From the NCBI GenBank assembly GCA_028282665.1, contig JANQHN010000182.1:1-33194 (forward strand): a stretch of 33,194 nucleotides of DNA, given 5' to 3'. Below, piece after piece: positions 16,139 through 24,837 of the stretch. The translations under genes and the position numbers were made by a program. The notes beneath the pieces were generated by a model. It saw nothing but the letters and a program-made list of their open reading frames with translations. It did not search any database and was not told where the DNA came from. Every line of letters begins with the position of its first letter. The first letter of the stretch is position 1. Origin of the DNA: Phycisphaerae bacterium. GTDB lineage: Bacteria; Planctomycetota; Phycisphaerae; UBA1845.

Positions 16139-17341
16139 TCAATCGTCCACCAGGCGTGGCAGCATTTCCTCAATGATGAACCGTTCGAGATGCTTCGCGG
16201 CGATCCTGTGTCCCTCGGCATTTGGGTGCTCATCCGTAGGCGCCACTCTAAGCGCCTCCGCATCTCGCCCCTCATAGACCTCCAAAAGATCGCAATATGG
16301 CGCGCCCAGCTTATCCTCCGCCAAGTGACGCAAGTGTTCATGAATGTCCGGTAACGGGTAGTCGTCTAATCTAAATATCCAAGGGAACACCACGATCCCG
16401 TACACAGCACCGCGCGCTTCCATTTCATCACGGACCTGCATCACATCCCGTTCGAAAAGCTCATACGTTTTTTCACGCTCTTCGAGCGTGCCGCCTCCGC
16501 GCAGGTAGTCCAACGTTTTGTGCCAAACGAGGTAATATCGAATCTGTTGCTCAACCATGCGCAGCACATATGACCATCGCTCGACGATTAAATCGTCGTC
16601 GCGCAAGTGGTAGATATCCTGCAACATGTATTTCACGTTGACGCCGAAATCGTTCAGGTAGATCACGTGAATGACGATGTCCGGATCGATGCACTCAGCC
16701 AAGTCGAGATAACTGTGAAGTTGGCCATACGGCTCGGTGGCGGGCCAACCGAGGTTAATCGTTAACACCTCGCCAGGTATATCGTCCGCCAACATTCCTT
16801 CTAGCAGATGACAGAATGTTTCGTCGCGCTCCACCCCTAAACCATAAACGAATGAGTCCCCCAAGAAGGCAATCTGCATACACTCATCGTCAAAAGCAAT
16901 CTCGTCCCACGGTTCGCGAATTCCCCAGGCGTTCACCGTGTGATCCACCTCTCGCATCGAAATCGGGACGTTCTCACGCCAGATACCGAATACACGGAAC
17001 ACAACCTCTGCCGCCAAAAACGCCAAAAGCACCGACATTCCCACGGAGGCAACGCGAAATCGCGCTATTCTGCGGGACCGCAACACCGCTTCATCTTGCT
17101 CACGCTCTTGGTAGCGTTTGCACGAGAAACCTGCCTGCCCGAATCGCCAAGCAACCAAGCACAAACGCCACTCGATATACGCTATCGCAACGACCGCCCC
17201 CACCCCCAGCCAAAGCAACGCGGACTGATCCAGGAGCACGACAATAAGAGGGTCAAGCCACAAGTTCAGCCAAGCGAACCAAAAACACGCCGGCAAAAAC
17301 AGTGCAAAGGGCAAGGAAAAATGTGGACGCTGAATGTTCAC
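16139..17341 (-). CDS. Membrane-anchored SGNH/GDSL hydrolase-like protein
   Basis: This 400-residue protein has three hydrophobic helices near its N-terminus (about 10-37, 41-58, 98-117) and a C-terminal SGNH domain. The block I motif is AFLGDSFVYGLGV (Ser163), a likely block III is in IVIHVIYLND, and block V is TDEHPNAEGH (Asp370, His372), giving the catalytic triad of esterases and O-acyl transferases/esterases of cell-surface sugars. The domain probably faces the periplasm. It lies 129 bp after fdx, the last recognised isc gene, and may be read from that transcript, although nothing in it suggests a role in Fe-S assembly; a promoter in the gap is possible. The substrate is unknown; deacetylation of polysaccharide or peptidoglycan is the usual inference for this class. 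Confidence 0.8.
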   Translation of the reverse strand: MNIQRPHFSLPFALFLPACFWFAWLNLWLDPLIVVLLDQSALLWLGVGAVVAIAYIEWRLCLVAWRFGQAGFSCKRYQEREQDEAVLRSRRIARFRVASVGMSVLLAFLAAEVVFRVFGIWRENVPISMREVDHTVNAWGIREPWDEIAFDDECMQIAFLGDSFVYGLGVERDETFCHLLEGMLADDIPGEVLTINLGWPATEPYGQLHSYLDLAECIDPDIVIHVIYLNDFGVNVKYMLQDIYHLRDDDLIVERWSYVLRMVEQQIRYYLVWHKTLDYLRGGGTLEEREKTYELFERDVMQVRDEMEARGAVYGIVVFPWIFRLDDYPLPDIHEHLRHLAEDKLGAPYCDLLEVYEGRDAEALRVAPTDEHPNAEGHRIAAKHLERFIIEEMLPRLVDD

Positions 17342-17470
17342 AATGTATCAGTATAGAAGTGTGCCAGTCGCCACACCAGCACGCTTGCGAGGTTCCACTG
17401 CTAATGAAGAGTAAAAGTGGGAATCTGGTTGATCGTTCGCTTCGTTGCAGCGCCAGGGAGAGTCGACTTG

Positions 17471-17878
17471 TTAATACCCTTCGCTCACCAGGTTGCGATT
17501 CCAATTCGGAACCTCCACCACGACATCGCACTCGCCGCTGGGCACGCAGCAGCACGCAAGCCTGCTCATCGGCGTCAAACCCGGCGCATTGTCCAGCTCA
17601 TCCTCTTCCTCTTCGGTGGTGCGATTCGTGGAAGCAAGTCCTTCCTTAACGATGATGTGGCATGTCGAACACGCGCAAAGCCCACCGCAGGCATGATCGA
17701 TCGTTACCCCGTGGGCAAGGGCGACATCCAATACGCTCCCCGGCAAACCATGATCGCCATACGGAACGCGCAAAGGATCAACCTCCACCGTTACTCCTAT
17801 CGGCAAAAACGTCAGTTTGTACACCTTCAATGGCTTGGAAGGTTCGCCTTGTCGAATATACGGATTGCGAGTGGTCAT
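17471..17878 (-). CDS. fdx: ISC-type [2Fe-2S] ferredoxin
   Basis: This 135-residue electron carrier supplies reducing equivalents for cluster assembly on IscU. The ligand pattern is that of adrenodoxin-type ISC ferredoxins: Cys64-x5-Cys70-x2-Cys73 in CGGLCACSTCHIIV, with the fourth ligand in RLACCCVP (Cys109 most likely). The CACSTCH stretch is nearly that of E. coli Fdx. Extra cysteines at 68, 110 and 111 beside the ligands are odd. The N-terminus is about 20 residues longer than the usual 110-residue form. It starts 54 bp after hscA and closes the canonical iscRSUA-hscBA-fdx order. The ATG at 17876-17878 has no clear Shine-Dalgarno site, so a slightly different start is possible. Confidence 0.93.
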   Translation of the reverse strand: MTTRNPYIRQGEPSKPLKVYKLTFLPIGVTVEVDPLRVPYGDHGLPGSVLDVALAHGVTIDHACGGLCACSTCHIIVKEGLASTNRTTEEEEDELDNAPGLTPMSRLACCCVPSGECDVVVEVPNWNRNLVSEGY

Positions 17879-17932
17879 GGGATTGTCGACTTTCGAATAG
17901 TGATTGTCGATTGATCGCGCGACTCAGCAAGC

Positions 17933-19765
17933 TCAACTATCTTTGAGCGATTCCTTCACCGCAATCTCCGCCAGCGGCACGGTCTTGTGATTGAACTTCA
18001 TGCGGGCTTTGTTGATCGCGTGTGGATCGTCACTGATTTTCGACAACTCTTTTAGTTCGTTTAGCTGCCTCGTTAGCTCATCCCGCTGTCCGGCAGGTAA
18101 AAGGTGGCCGTATTTTTGGATCATGCCCGACGCTTTGTTTAAATCGAATTCGACCGTCGTCCGTACATCCGCCAAATGATGCGCGCTCATGTCTTCGCGC
18201 GCGTGGGCAATCGCATCTTCCTGCAAGTGCTTCACTTCATCGCGCGTAAGCCCGTAGGATGGAACGATCTGCACGCTTGCGTTCTTACCACTCCGCTCTT
18301 CTACCGCGGTCACATCCAGGATCCCGTTCTGGTCGATCAGGAACGTCACTTTAATTTTCGGCAGCCCTGCCGGCATAGGCGGAATACCGCGCAGCTCGAA
18401 AACACCGAGAGAGCGACAGTCTTTCGCCATTTCCCGCTCCCCCTGCAGCACGTTGATTTTCACCGCCGTTTGGCCATCCTGGAAAGTCGTAAAATTCTCC
18501 GTCGCCTTGCAGGGAATACGAACGTTAGCCGGGATCAATTTCCCCATCGCCCCACCCATCGTCTCGATGCCGAGTGACAAGGGCGTGACATCGAACAGCA
18601 GCATGCCCCGTTGCGCTCCGCTAAGAATCGAAGCCTGCACCGCCGCTCCCATTGCCACAACGTGGTCCGGGTTGATCGCGGTGTAAGGCGCGCAGGCAAA
18701 CGCTTCGGCAACTCGCTGGCGAATAAGTGGCACGCGAGTCGATCCGCCGACCATAACCACACGATCAATCTCATCCACACGCACCCGGGCGGCCTTGGCA
18801 GCCCGGCCGCATGCAGCGATGGTTCGCTCGATCAATGGTTCGATCATTCCCTCGAACTCGTCACGCCTGATGACCCGCCGGTACACATCCTTTGGCCCTA
18901 TGGCGATTTCGACCTGTGCTTCGTCCGCATTACTCAGACGCACCTTGATTTCCTCAGCCAGCGTGCGGAGTTGTTGTTTGATGGTGGGCGTGGTGATATC
19001 TACCCCGAATTGCTTATGTACTTCGCGAATGAACAAATCGATGAGACAATGATCGAAGTCGTCCCCGCCGAGATGGGTATCACCATCTGTCGACAGCACT
19101 TCAAACATACCGTCTTCAATGCGCAAGATGGAAATGTCGAACGTTCCTCCACCCAGGTCGTAAACCGCAATCGTCGCCGTTTCCGCTCGATCGAGGCCAT
19201 ATGCCAAGGCTGCGGCAGTGGGCTCGTTGACGATTCGCACGACGTCGAGTCCAGCAATCAAGCCCGCGTCCCGTGTTGCCTGCCTTTGCGTGTCATCAAA
19301 ATGAGCGGGTACAGTAATAACTGCCTTTGTCACCTCCCTGCCGAGGTAGCCTGTTGCGCGGCGTTTCAACTCGGCCAGGATCATCGCGCTGAGTTGCGGT
19401 GGGGTGTAAAACTTCTCGCCGATCACGACCGAGGCAACGTCGCGCTCCTCGATTTCACAGCCGCGACGCAAGACACGATAAGGAAGCCGTTTCGACTCCG
19501 CTCTAAGATCGCCAAACCCTCGCCCCATCAGCCGCTTGATGGAGTGAACGGTGGTTTCGGGTTTTTCGACAGCGTGCAGTCGCGCGGTATGGCCTACCGT
19601 TACGTCGCCACCACTCAAGTCGAAGCCGATCACAGAGGGAAGAATCACGTCTTCCGCGCCGGCCGGACCGTGGATTAGGTGCGGCCCGGCTTCATCCGCG
19701 TAAGCGACGAGCGAATTCGTTGTGCCAAGATCAATACCGACAATCGGTGCGTCGTTATCTGTCAT
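17933..19765 (-). CDS. hscA: Hsp70-type Fe-S cluster assembly chaperone HscA
   Basis: This 610-residue Hsp70 family ATPase binds the LPPVK motif of IscU and helps release its [2Fe-2S] cluster. The nucleotide domain has [10 protein letters not shown] (about 10-19), [10 protein letters not shown] (phosphate 2) and [10 protein letters not shown] (adenosine region). The substrate domain begins near [14 protein letters not shown]. The shorter length and the divergent C-terminus (no DnaK-type acidic EEVD-like tail) fit HscA rather than DnaK, as does its position between hscB and fdx. Its start codon overlaps the last codons of hscB by 11 bp, so translation is probably coupled. The target is confirmed within the window by the IscU gene, which has LPPVK at residues 99-103. 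Confidence 0.95.
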   Translation of the reverse strand: MTDNDAPIVGIDLGTTNSLVAYADEAGPHLIHGPAGAEDVILPSVIGFDLSGGDVTVGHTARLHAVEKPETTVHSIKRLMGRGFGDLRAESKRLPYRVLRRGCEIEERDVASVVIGEKFYTPPQLSAMILAELKRRATGYLGREVTKAVITVPAHFDDTQRQATRDAGLIAGLDVVRIVNEPTAAALAYGLDRAETATIAVYDLGGGTFDISILRIEDGMFEVLSTDGDTHLGGDDFDHCLIDLFIREVHKQFGVDITTPTIKQQLRTLAEEIKVRLSNADEAQVEIAIGPKDVYRRVIRRDEFEGMIEPLIERTIAACGRAAKAARVRVDEIDRVVMVGGSTRVPLIRQRVAEAFACAPYTAINPDHVVAMGAAVQASILSGAQRGMLLFDVTPLSLGIETMGGAMGKLIPANVRIPCKATENFTTFQDGQTAVKINVLQGEREMAKDCRSLGVFELRGIPPMPAGLPKIKVTFLIDQNGILDVTAVEERSGKNASVQIVPSYGLTRDEVKHLQEDAIAHAREDMSAHHLADVRTTVEFDLNKASGMIQKYGHLLPAGQRDELTRQLNELKELSKISDDPHAINKARMKFNHKTVPLAEIAVKESLKDS

Positions 19766-20405
19766 GGTCAGTTTCCGAAGCAGGCATGAGTGGATCCGTT
19801 GCTACTTCGCTTGCGAGCGTATCGAAGTACTTGACGGCGTTGATGAGCAGACGAAGTGCGATTCGGTTCTTTTCACTACCTTCGTTGAGATAATCCGCCG
19901 ACTTGGACATGTCCGCCAGCAGTTCCTCGCGGCGAGCGGCGATCTCGTCGCGTAGTCCGGTCAGAGCGATGAGGTCGCCCGATGCGTTCGCCCCTTCGAT
20001 CCGCTCCCGCAATTCCATAACCTCCATAAGCACACCGTCCGGCACGCCGCGCTCGTCTTTGGCGCAGGGTCCGCCAGCCAAATGCAGCAGGTACGCCGCC
20101 CGTCTAGCGGGATCCTTCAGTGTCGTGATGGCATTGTTCAGGTCGGCGGAAAGCTTGGTTGCAAGGTTACGGACTTCCTCCGGCTGATCACAGAAACGAT
20201 CAGGATGTACCTTGCGGACCACTGCACGAAACGAAGAGGTTAACGCCTTTTCGTCGAGGTCGAACCGGCGATCCAACCCCAGCAATTGAAAGTAGTCCAC
20301 ATCTTGCGGCAACGGAAACAATGCTCGACATCCGCTGCACAGAATCGGAGACTCGAGTGGTGATCGACAGGAATTGCAATGGGCGGGCAGCGTTGAAGCG
20401 CTCAT
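19755..20405 (-). CDS. hscB: J-domain co-chaperone HscB with N-terminal tetracysteine module
   Basis: This co-chaperone of about 216 residues delivers IscU to HscA and stimulates its ATPase. The J-domain (about 35-105) has the essential HPD in RKVHPDRF, and the C-terminal three-helix domain ([13 protein letters not shown] ...) that binds IscU follows. What is unusual is the N-terminus: Cys10-x2-Cys13-x9-Cys23-x2-Cys26 (CNSC ... CSGCRALFP), then DYFQLLGL. Proteobacterial HscB lacks it, but the animal HSC20/HSCB protein has the same zinc-type tetracysteine before the J-domain, including a CRAL sequence after the last cysteines. I chose the ATG at 20403-20405; an open frame 15 codons longer has no better ribosome site. 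The 3' end overlaps hscA. Confidence 0.93.
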   Translation of the reverse strand: MSASTLPAHCNSCRSPLESPILCSGCRALFPLPQDVDYFQLLGLDRRFDLDEKALTSSFRAVVRKVHPDRFCDQPEEVRNLATKLSADLNNAITTLKDPARRAAYLLHLAGGPCAKDERGVPDGVLMEVMELRERIEGANASGDLIALTGLRDEIAARREELLADMSKSADYLNEGSEKNRIALRLLINAVKYFDTLASEVATDPLMPASETDHDR

Positions 20406-20551
20406 AAGGATATGAATATCATCAAAAACAAACACGAAAAGGCGGCGCAACCACCGCCCACGTCAATTTCATTGTACAGGCGACGCGTATGCCTGCCTGC
20501 TCAGGACGAGCCACAAAATCCACTGTTGGAAGCGGCAACCTGGTTCGCCAG

Positions 20552-20899
20552 CTACGCCGAAAAGCTCGATCCACAGCCGCACGAACTCGTCGCATTCGGA
20601 TTGTTGAACACAAACCCGCGCCCCATCATGCCATCCTTAAAATCGATCGTCGTCCCATTGAGATACAGATGGCTCTTGGGATCGCAAAGCAACTGCACGC
20701 CGTAAGAATCGAAAACCTCGTCGTTTTCGCCCTTGGCGTCGGACAAATCCAAAACGTACTCAAAGCCGCTGCAACCACCACCTTTAACGCTAACGCGCAA
20801 GAACTGCGGCGCTGGATCGCCCGCCTTCTGGGCTTCTTCCGCTTGTTCACCAATAACTCGCTGAATTTCCTCGGCTGCCTTTTCCGTAAGCGTGATCAT
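20552..20899 (-). CDS. iscA: A-type Fe-S carrier IscA
   Basis: This 115-residue A-type carrier accepts clusters made on IscU and passes them to target proteins, chiefly in [4Fe-4S] maturation. The three metal-binding cysteines are in place: Cys43 in GGGCSGFEY, and Cys107 and Cys109 in SSCGCGSSF near the C-terminus. The NNPNA stretch before the last cysteines is also typical. Residues 20-32 (EEAQKAGDPAPQF) form a slightly longer surface loop than in E. coli. The ATG at 20897-20899 has only a weak ribosome site. It stands 158 bp after iscU and 146 bp before hscB, the widest gaps in the operon, so an internal promoter or processing site is possible. ErpA is the alternative name, but the operon context favours IscA. 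Confidence 0.94.
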   Translation of the reverse strand: MITLTEKAAEEIQRVIGEQAEEAQKAGDPAPQFLRVSVKGGGCSGFEYVLDLSDAKGENDEVFDSYGVQLLCDPKSHLYLNGTTIDFKDGMMGRGFVFNNPNATSSCGCGSSFSA

Positions 20900-21057
20900 C
20901 GTTCTAACTTTGCCTCACAAGAAAATAGTCGCGATCGAAGAGCGGTGCCTCGTATAACCGTCACCACCGCCCGACTCATGTTCATATCGTCTGCGGCACG
21001 CCTGAGGCGTACTTGTGGATTCTATGCGCCAAGCCCCCTGTTGGGGCAAGCTGTCGA

Positions 21058-21453
21058 TTAACCACCGGCAGCGCCGTTCTTCTTTTTTTGGATGTCCGCG
21101 ATGGCCGCCCGGATCGCGTCCTCAGCAAGCACACTGCAATGGATTTTTACCGGCGGCAAAGCCAGTTCTTCCACGATATCCGTATTCTTTATGGTTAGCG
21201 CTTCATCGATTGTCTTACCCTTGACCCATTCGGTTGCCAGTGAACTGCTGGCGATCGCGCTGCCGCAACCGAATGTTTTGAATTTGGCGTCCACGATCCG
21301 ATCGTTTTCATCGACCTGTATCTGCAATTTCATTACGTCGCCGCATTCCGGCGCGCCCACAACGCCTGTACCCACGTTTTTGGCGTTTTTATCAAGAGCA
21401 CCCACATTTCGCGGATTCCGATAATGATCGACGACTTTATCGCTGTATGGCAT
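21058..21453 (-). CDS. iscU: Fe-S cluster scaffold IscU
   Basis: This 131-residue protein is the scaffold on which [2Fe-2S] clusters are built from IscS sulfur. The ligands match E. coli numbering exactly: Cys37 with Asp39 (APECGD), Cys63 (FGCGSAIASS) and His105-Cys106 (KIHCSVLAEDAI). Residues 99-103 are LPPVK, the motif recognised by HscA, which tells that the Hsp70/J-protein release step is used here. The SufU-type insertion is absent, so this is a true IscU. The ATG at 21451-21453 has GAGAGG six bases upstream. It stands 89 bp after iscS. The C-terminal tail KKKNGAAGG is unremarkable. Confidence 0.97.
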   Translation of the reverse strand: MPYSDKVVDHYRNPRNVGALDKNAKNVGTGVVGAPECGDVMKLQIQVDENDRIVDAKFKTFGCGSAIASSSLATEWVKGKTIDEALTIKNTDIVEELALPPVKIHCSVLAEDAIRAAIADIQKKKNGAAGG

Positions 21454-21542
21454 GGCGATCCTCTCTCAACTAGGTTCCGTCGCCCGTACGTCCCAACCCT
21501 GAAAAATTAGCAATTCTCATTCCTCGGTAACAAGCATCGGAC

Positions 21543-22754
21543 TTAGGCTTTCCATTGCACCTTCGAGATGTCGATGCCCTCCTGGGCCATCTCGTACAAC
21601 GGGCTAAGCTCCCGCAGCTTGTTTACCGCCTCAACCAATGCGTCTATCGCGAAAGTGATTTCTTCATCCGTATTGAATCTGCCCAGCGATATCCGAATCG
21701 AACTGTGAGCGATATCATCCCCCACTCCCATCGCCCGAAGCACGTAACTGGGTTCGAGCGAGGCGCTGGTGCAAGCGCTCCCGCTGCTGACGGCGATGTC
21801 GCTGATACCCATCATCAGGCTTTCGCCTTCGATGTACTTGAAGCTGACGTTCAATGTGTTGGGCAAACGGTGTGTTGGATGCCCATTGAGGGTAATCTCC
21901 GGAAGCCGGTCGTTCAGCCCGGCCCACAACCTGTCCCGCATTCCGGTAAGCCGTTCCCCCTCCTGTTTCATTTCCGAAAATGCAAGTTCCGCAGCCATTC
22001 CGCACCCAACGATACCGGGCACATTCAACGTCCCGCTGCGCATACCTCTCTCCTGCCCTCCGCCATAAACGACGGGTTGGAGCCGTACTCGCGGATTCCG
22101 CTTCCGCACAAACAATCCGCCAACGCCTTTCGGGCCGTAGACCTTGTGTGCCGACATGGTCAGCACGCTGATGTTCATCGCGTCCACGTCAATCGGCAAC
22201 TTGCCAAACGCCTGCGTCGCATCGGTGTGGAACAACACACTGCGCTCTTTGCATGCCGCTCCGATCTCCTCGATGGGATGAACCGTACCGATTTCGTTGT
22301 TGGCGTACATGATCGAAACGAGCATCGTATCGTCGCGCAGTGCCTCTCGCACCTGATCGGCCGACACGCGCCCGGTCATGTCCGGATCAAGCCAAGTTAC
22401 CTCGAATCCCTGAGTTTCGAGATACTTGCAAGGATCGACCACCGCCTTGTGTTCGGTCTTGCAAGTGATGATGTGCTTGTTCTTCTCGCCGTACATGCGA
22501 GCAGCACCGATGATCGCGATGTTATTGCCTTCCGTTGCACCGCTCGTCCAAAGGATCTCTGACGGATCGCATCCGATTACTGTGGCGAGTTGCTCCCTGC
22601 CCTTGTCCACCGCCTTCTCCGCAGTCCACCCGAACGCGTGGCTTTTGCTGGCGGCATTGCCGAACTGCCCCCGAAAATACGGGAGCATGGCTTCTAAAAC
22701 GCGCGGATCGACGGGTGTCGTCGCGTTGTAATCCATGTAGATGGGCTTGTTCAC
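21543..22754 (-). CDS. iscS: Cysteine desulfurase IscS
   Basis: This 403-residue PLP enzyme turns cysteine into alanine and an enzyme persulfide that feeds IscU and thiolation pathways. The PLP lysine is K204 in [10 protein letters not shown], the cofactor histidine is in KTEHKAV (102), and the catalytic loop is [19 protein letters not shown] with Cys328, the same number as in E. coli IscS. The C-terminal segment ([18 protein letters not shown]) resembles the E. coli end that contacts IscU. It is a group I desulfurase, not SufS. The GTG start at 22752-22754 has AAGGAG seven bases upstream and lies 23 bp after iscR, so the two are co-transcribed. Confidence 0.97.
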   Translation of the reverse strand: MNKPIYMDYNATTPVDPRVLEAMLPYFRGQFGNAASKSHAFGWTAEKAVDKGREQLATVIGCDPSEILWTSGATEGNNIAIIGAARMYGEKNKHIITCKTEHKAVVDPCKYLETQGFEVTWLDPDMTGRVSADQVREALRDDTMLVSIMYANNEIGTVHPIEEIGAACKERSVLFHTDATQAFGKLPIDVDAMNISVLTMSAHKVYGPKGVGGLFVRKRNPRVRLQPVVYGGGQERGMRSGTLNVPGIVGCGMAAELAFSEMKQEGERLTGMRDRLWAGLNDRLPEITLNGHPTHRLPNTLNVSFKYIEGESLMMGISDIAVSSGSACTSASLEPSYVLRAMGVGDDIAHSSIRISLGRFNTDEEITFAIDALVEAVNKLRELSPLYEMAQEGIDISKVQWKA

Positions 22755-22777
22755 CCGACGTCTCCTTGCCAGAGGTG

Positions 22778-23275
22778 TTACCGCTTACTGGTTAACTGCA
22801 TTTCGTTTGAAGCTGCCCGTGTCTGGTTTCCCTCACAATCTTCGACAAGCTCCGCGAGCGTCAGACCGTCAAGAAACTCAATAACTCGAAGCTGAAGCTT
22901 GCCCACTGGAAACCGGATGGGGCAAGTACCTTCCATGCCGCAGGCCGGTTGTCGCGATTCCGTTTCCGTCATGCTTTCCCCCAGATGCGGAACGCATTGC
23001 ACCAGTTGCAAAGGCCCCTCGACAGCGACAATCAATTGGCGAAGTGTGATCTGTTCCACAGGCCTGGCAAGCTGATATCCGCCTCTCGCACCGCGTACAC
23101 TCACCACTAGCTCCGCCTGCGCGAGCTCTTTCATGACATTAGTCAACAACGGCACAGGTGCGTGATATTGCTCAGCAATCGACCGGGCACTGGCCAATCT
23201 GCCCGCCTGACGCGCCAAATGTGTCATCGCAATGAGAGCGTAATCCGTTTTTTTGGACAGCGAGAAGGTAGACAA
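22778..23275 (-). CDS. iscR: Rrf2-family Fe-S regulator, IscR-like
   Basis: This 165-residue winged-helix regulator would sense cluster supply and control the isc operon. The N-terminal domain shows the Rrf2 signature ([17 protein letters not shown] ... [20 protein letters not shown] ... [12 protein letters not shown]). Putative cluster cysteines are Cys94, Cys112 and Cys118 (CGMEGTC). The last two keep the C-x5-C spacing of IscR, but the first is 18 residues away instead of six, an arrangement also seen in regulators tied to SUF operons. The start is TTG at 23273-23275, with GGGAG seven bases upstream. The gene heads the isc operon and its own promoter carries an inverted repeat, which suggests autoregulation. 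Naming it iscR rests on operon position; ligand geometry may differ. Confidence 0.87.
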   Translation of the reverse strand: MSTFSLSKKTDYALIAMTHLARQAGRLASARSIAEQYHAPVPLLTNVMKELAQAELVVSVRGARGGYQLARPVEQITLRQLIVAVEGPLQLVQCVPHLGESMTETESRQPACGMEGTCPIRFPVGKLQLRVIEFLDGLTLAELVEDCEGNQTRAASNEMQLTSKR

Positions 23276-23684
23276 TCTCGATCTCCCGATCCGGTGTTAT
23301 ATAGCACCCTGATAGTGCCCTTTCAATATCGGTGCCAATCCGGTCGTTTGTCCAGGATTGATACGTTTCGACCTCACTCCGGACCATCGAGCTGCCCCTT
23401 AGCTGCGAATCGTGACCCACAACGCCTTAATCAAGTGATGCTGACAGCGTCAAGCGTAAATCCTGGAAATCCTAAGTGCAGTAATATAAAGGATATCGGG
23501 CGATTGGCATATGCAAAGTCACTCTATACGCTGGCCACCCGCTGTCAGTCTCGGCGCCAACCGGCATCCGATCAGAATAAGACTAGTTTTGTTAAAGAGG
23601 ATCGGTTATGCCTGCGTATAGTTTCTATCGAGGAGCGATGCTTCCTCCGCAGGCGATAATCGTAACCGCTGACAGGTACGTACC
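23276..23684. other. Divergent region between isc operon and ygfZ
   Basis: This 409-bp gap holds the isc promoter with its inverted repeat (23298-23326) and, on the other strand, a possible 26-codon leader ORF before ygfZ (23608-23688). The middle (about 23340-23590) shows nothing I recognise, and no ygfZ promoter stands out. Confidence 0.5.
23298..23326 (-). promoter_or_regulatory. Promoter of the isc operon with inverted repeat in its spacer
   Basis: On the minus strand TTGAAA (23326-23321), a 17-bp spacer and TATATA (23303-23298) form a near-consensus sigma-70 promoter, about 20 bp upstream of the iscR TTG. The spacer contains GCAC-N7-GTGC (23304-23318), a symmetric site placed to let a dimeric repressor such as the Rrf2 protein block the promoter. 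It does not match the E. coli IscR type 1 or NsrR consensus. Confidence 0.7.
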
Positions 23685-23688
23685 TTGA
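23608..23688 (+). CDS. Possible 26-codon leader ORF overlapping the ygfZ start
   Basis: An ATG at 23608 has a strong ribosome site, AAAGAGG, seven bases upstream. It opens a 26-codon frame ending in RYVP with a TGA at 23686-23688. That stop overlaps the TTG start of ygfZ (TTGA at 23685-23688), the arrangement of coupled translation. ygfZ itself has only a poor ribosome site, so the leader may load ribosomes for it. An alternative is that a frameshift split the real ygfZ N-terminus from its ribosome site. The peptide has no recognised motif. Confidence 0.4.
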   Translation: MPAYSFYRGAMLPPQAIIVTADRYVP

Positions 23689-24689
23689 GATACCAATCTA
23701 CCGAAGCAGAATACGAAGCGTTGACAACGGGTTTAGCCTTGGTCGATCGTTCGCAACGTGGCTTTATCGAGGTTCGCGGAAAAGACCGGATCGAGTGGGC
23801 GCACGGCAAATCCACCAATACCGTAAAATCCCTCAAGCCAGGACAGGGCAATTACGCCTTTTTCCTCGATAACAAAGGCAGAATCCAATTCGAAGGACAC
23901 CTCACGGTGAAACCTGAATCGGTTTGGCTCGACATTGAATCGGCAATAATGGATTCCGCGCTTGTTCACTTGAACAAGTACATCATTACCGAAGCCGTCG
24001 AGCTAATCGATCGCTCAGCAGATCAGGTCAGAATAGGACTGACCGGTGCGAAGCTGCCGGAAGCGTTGAAGGGGTACGTCGATTGCGATCTTTCGCAATT
24101 AGCCATCGGCTGGGTAGGCACGTTAAGCTTCGCCGAGCAATCGGTCGAATTCATCCGCACGGATTTCTGTGGTCCGATTGGTATTGAGTTTTTTGCTCCG
24201 TCCGACCAAGCCAAGGAATTGTGGAGCGCGCTAAGTGCACCTGACAGAGGGATTGGAGCAATACCCGCGGGTGATCAGGCAGTCGAAATGCTACGCATCG
24301 AATCGGGCATCCCCTGGTTTGGTCGCGACATCTCCAATAACACGCTACCGGAAGAAACCGGCCAATCGGATCGGGCGGTGAGCTTGAACAAAGGCTGCTT
24401 TCTTGGACACGAAGTTGTGGAGCGAATGCGGTCGCGCGGCATGCGAGCCCGACGTCTTATGGGTATACGGATTGCGTCCGAAGATCTTCCTCCGCGCGAA
24501 GCACCGCTACTCTCTTTTGCGGGTGAGGTAATCGGGCAAATCACCAGCATGTGCCATTCTGAGCAACTAAAGGCAGTCATTGCTCTTGGCTATGTGAAAA
24601 CAGGTGACGACAACGACGGTAAGTCCATCCGGGTGCAATGGCCCAATCACGCCTGCGAAGCGACGCTGGTGGAATTACCTTTCGTGTAG
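23685..24689 (+). CDS. ygfZ: YgfZ/GcvT-like folate-binding protein for Fe-S enzyme maintenance
   Basis: This 334-residue protein has the GcvT fold used by glycine cleavage T-protein, but its signature KGCFLGHEVVERM (about 240-252) is the K-G-C-x-x-G-x-E motif of the YgfZ/IBA57 branch. These proteins use tetrahydrofolate to support [4Fe-4S] enzymes such as MiaB. The N-terminal region (LVDRSQRGFIEVRGKDRIEWAHGKSTNTV) is the usual GcvT opening. A stop lies five codons upstream in this frame, leaving the TTG at 23685 as the only start that keeps the domain whole; it has a weak ribosome site and overlaps the stop of a short upstream ORF. It is divergent from the isc operon, which supports an Fe-S role. 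Confidence 0.88.
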   Translation: MRYQSTEAEYEALTTGLALVDRSQRGFIEVRGKDRIEWAHGKSTNTVKSLKPGQGNYAFFLDNKGRIQFEGHLTVKPESVWLDIESAIMDSALVHLNKYIITEAVELIDRSADQVRIGLTGAKLPEALKGYVDCDLSQLAIGWVGTLSFAEQSVEFIRTDFCGPIGIEFFAPSDQAKELWSALSAPDRGIGAIPAGDQAVEMLRIESGIPWFGRDISNNTLPEETGQSDRAVSLNKGCFLGHEVVERMRSRGMRARRLMGIRIASEDLPPREAPLLSFAGEVIGQITSMCHSEQLKAVIALGYVKTGDDNDGKSIRVQWPNHACEATLVELPFV

Positions 24690-24837
24690 CGCGCGTCGCG
24701 TTTGTTCAACTCCTTTTTTGTTGCCTTATCTTTCGATGGGCATTAGGCTTGCAACCGGTCGGTATAGTCGGGCACGATCGTATCCACTCGCATGCCTGAC
24801 CGTTTCCAACTACATACCTAATAAGAGGATAAACTAC

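Noticed and set aside
18611-19678. Long open frame of 355 codons on the plus strand
   Set aside because: It is antisense to hscA, whose motifs are complete; no family features and no ribosome site support it.
21555-22562. Long plus-strand open frame of 335 codons
   Set aside because: It lies opposite iscS, which is certain from its PLP lysine and catalytic cysteine loop; the reverse frame is a by-product of codon bias.
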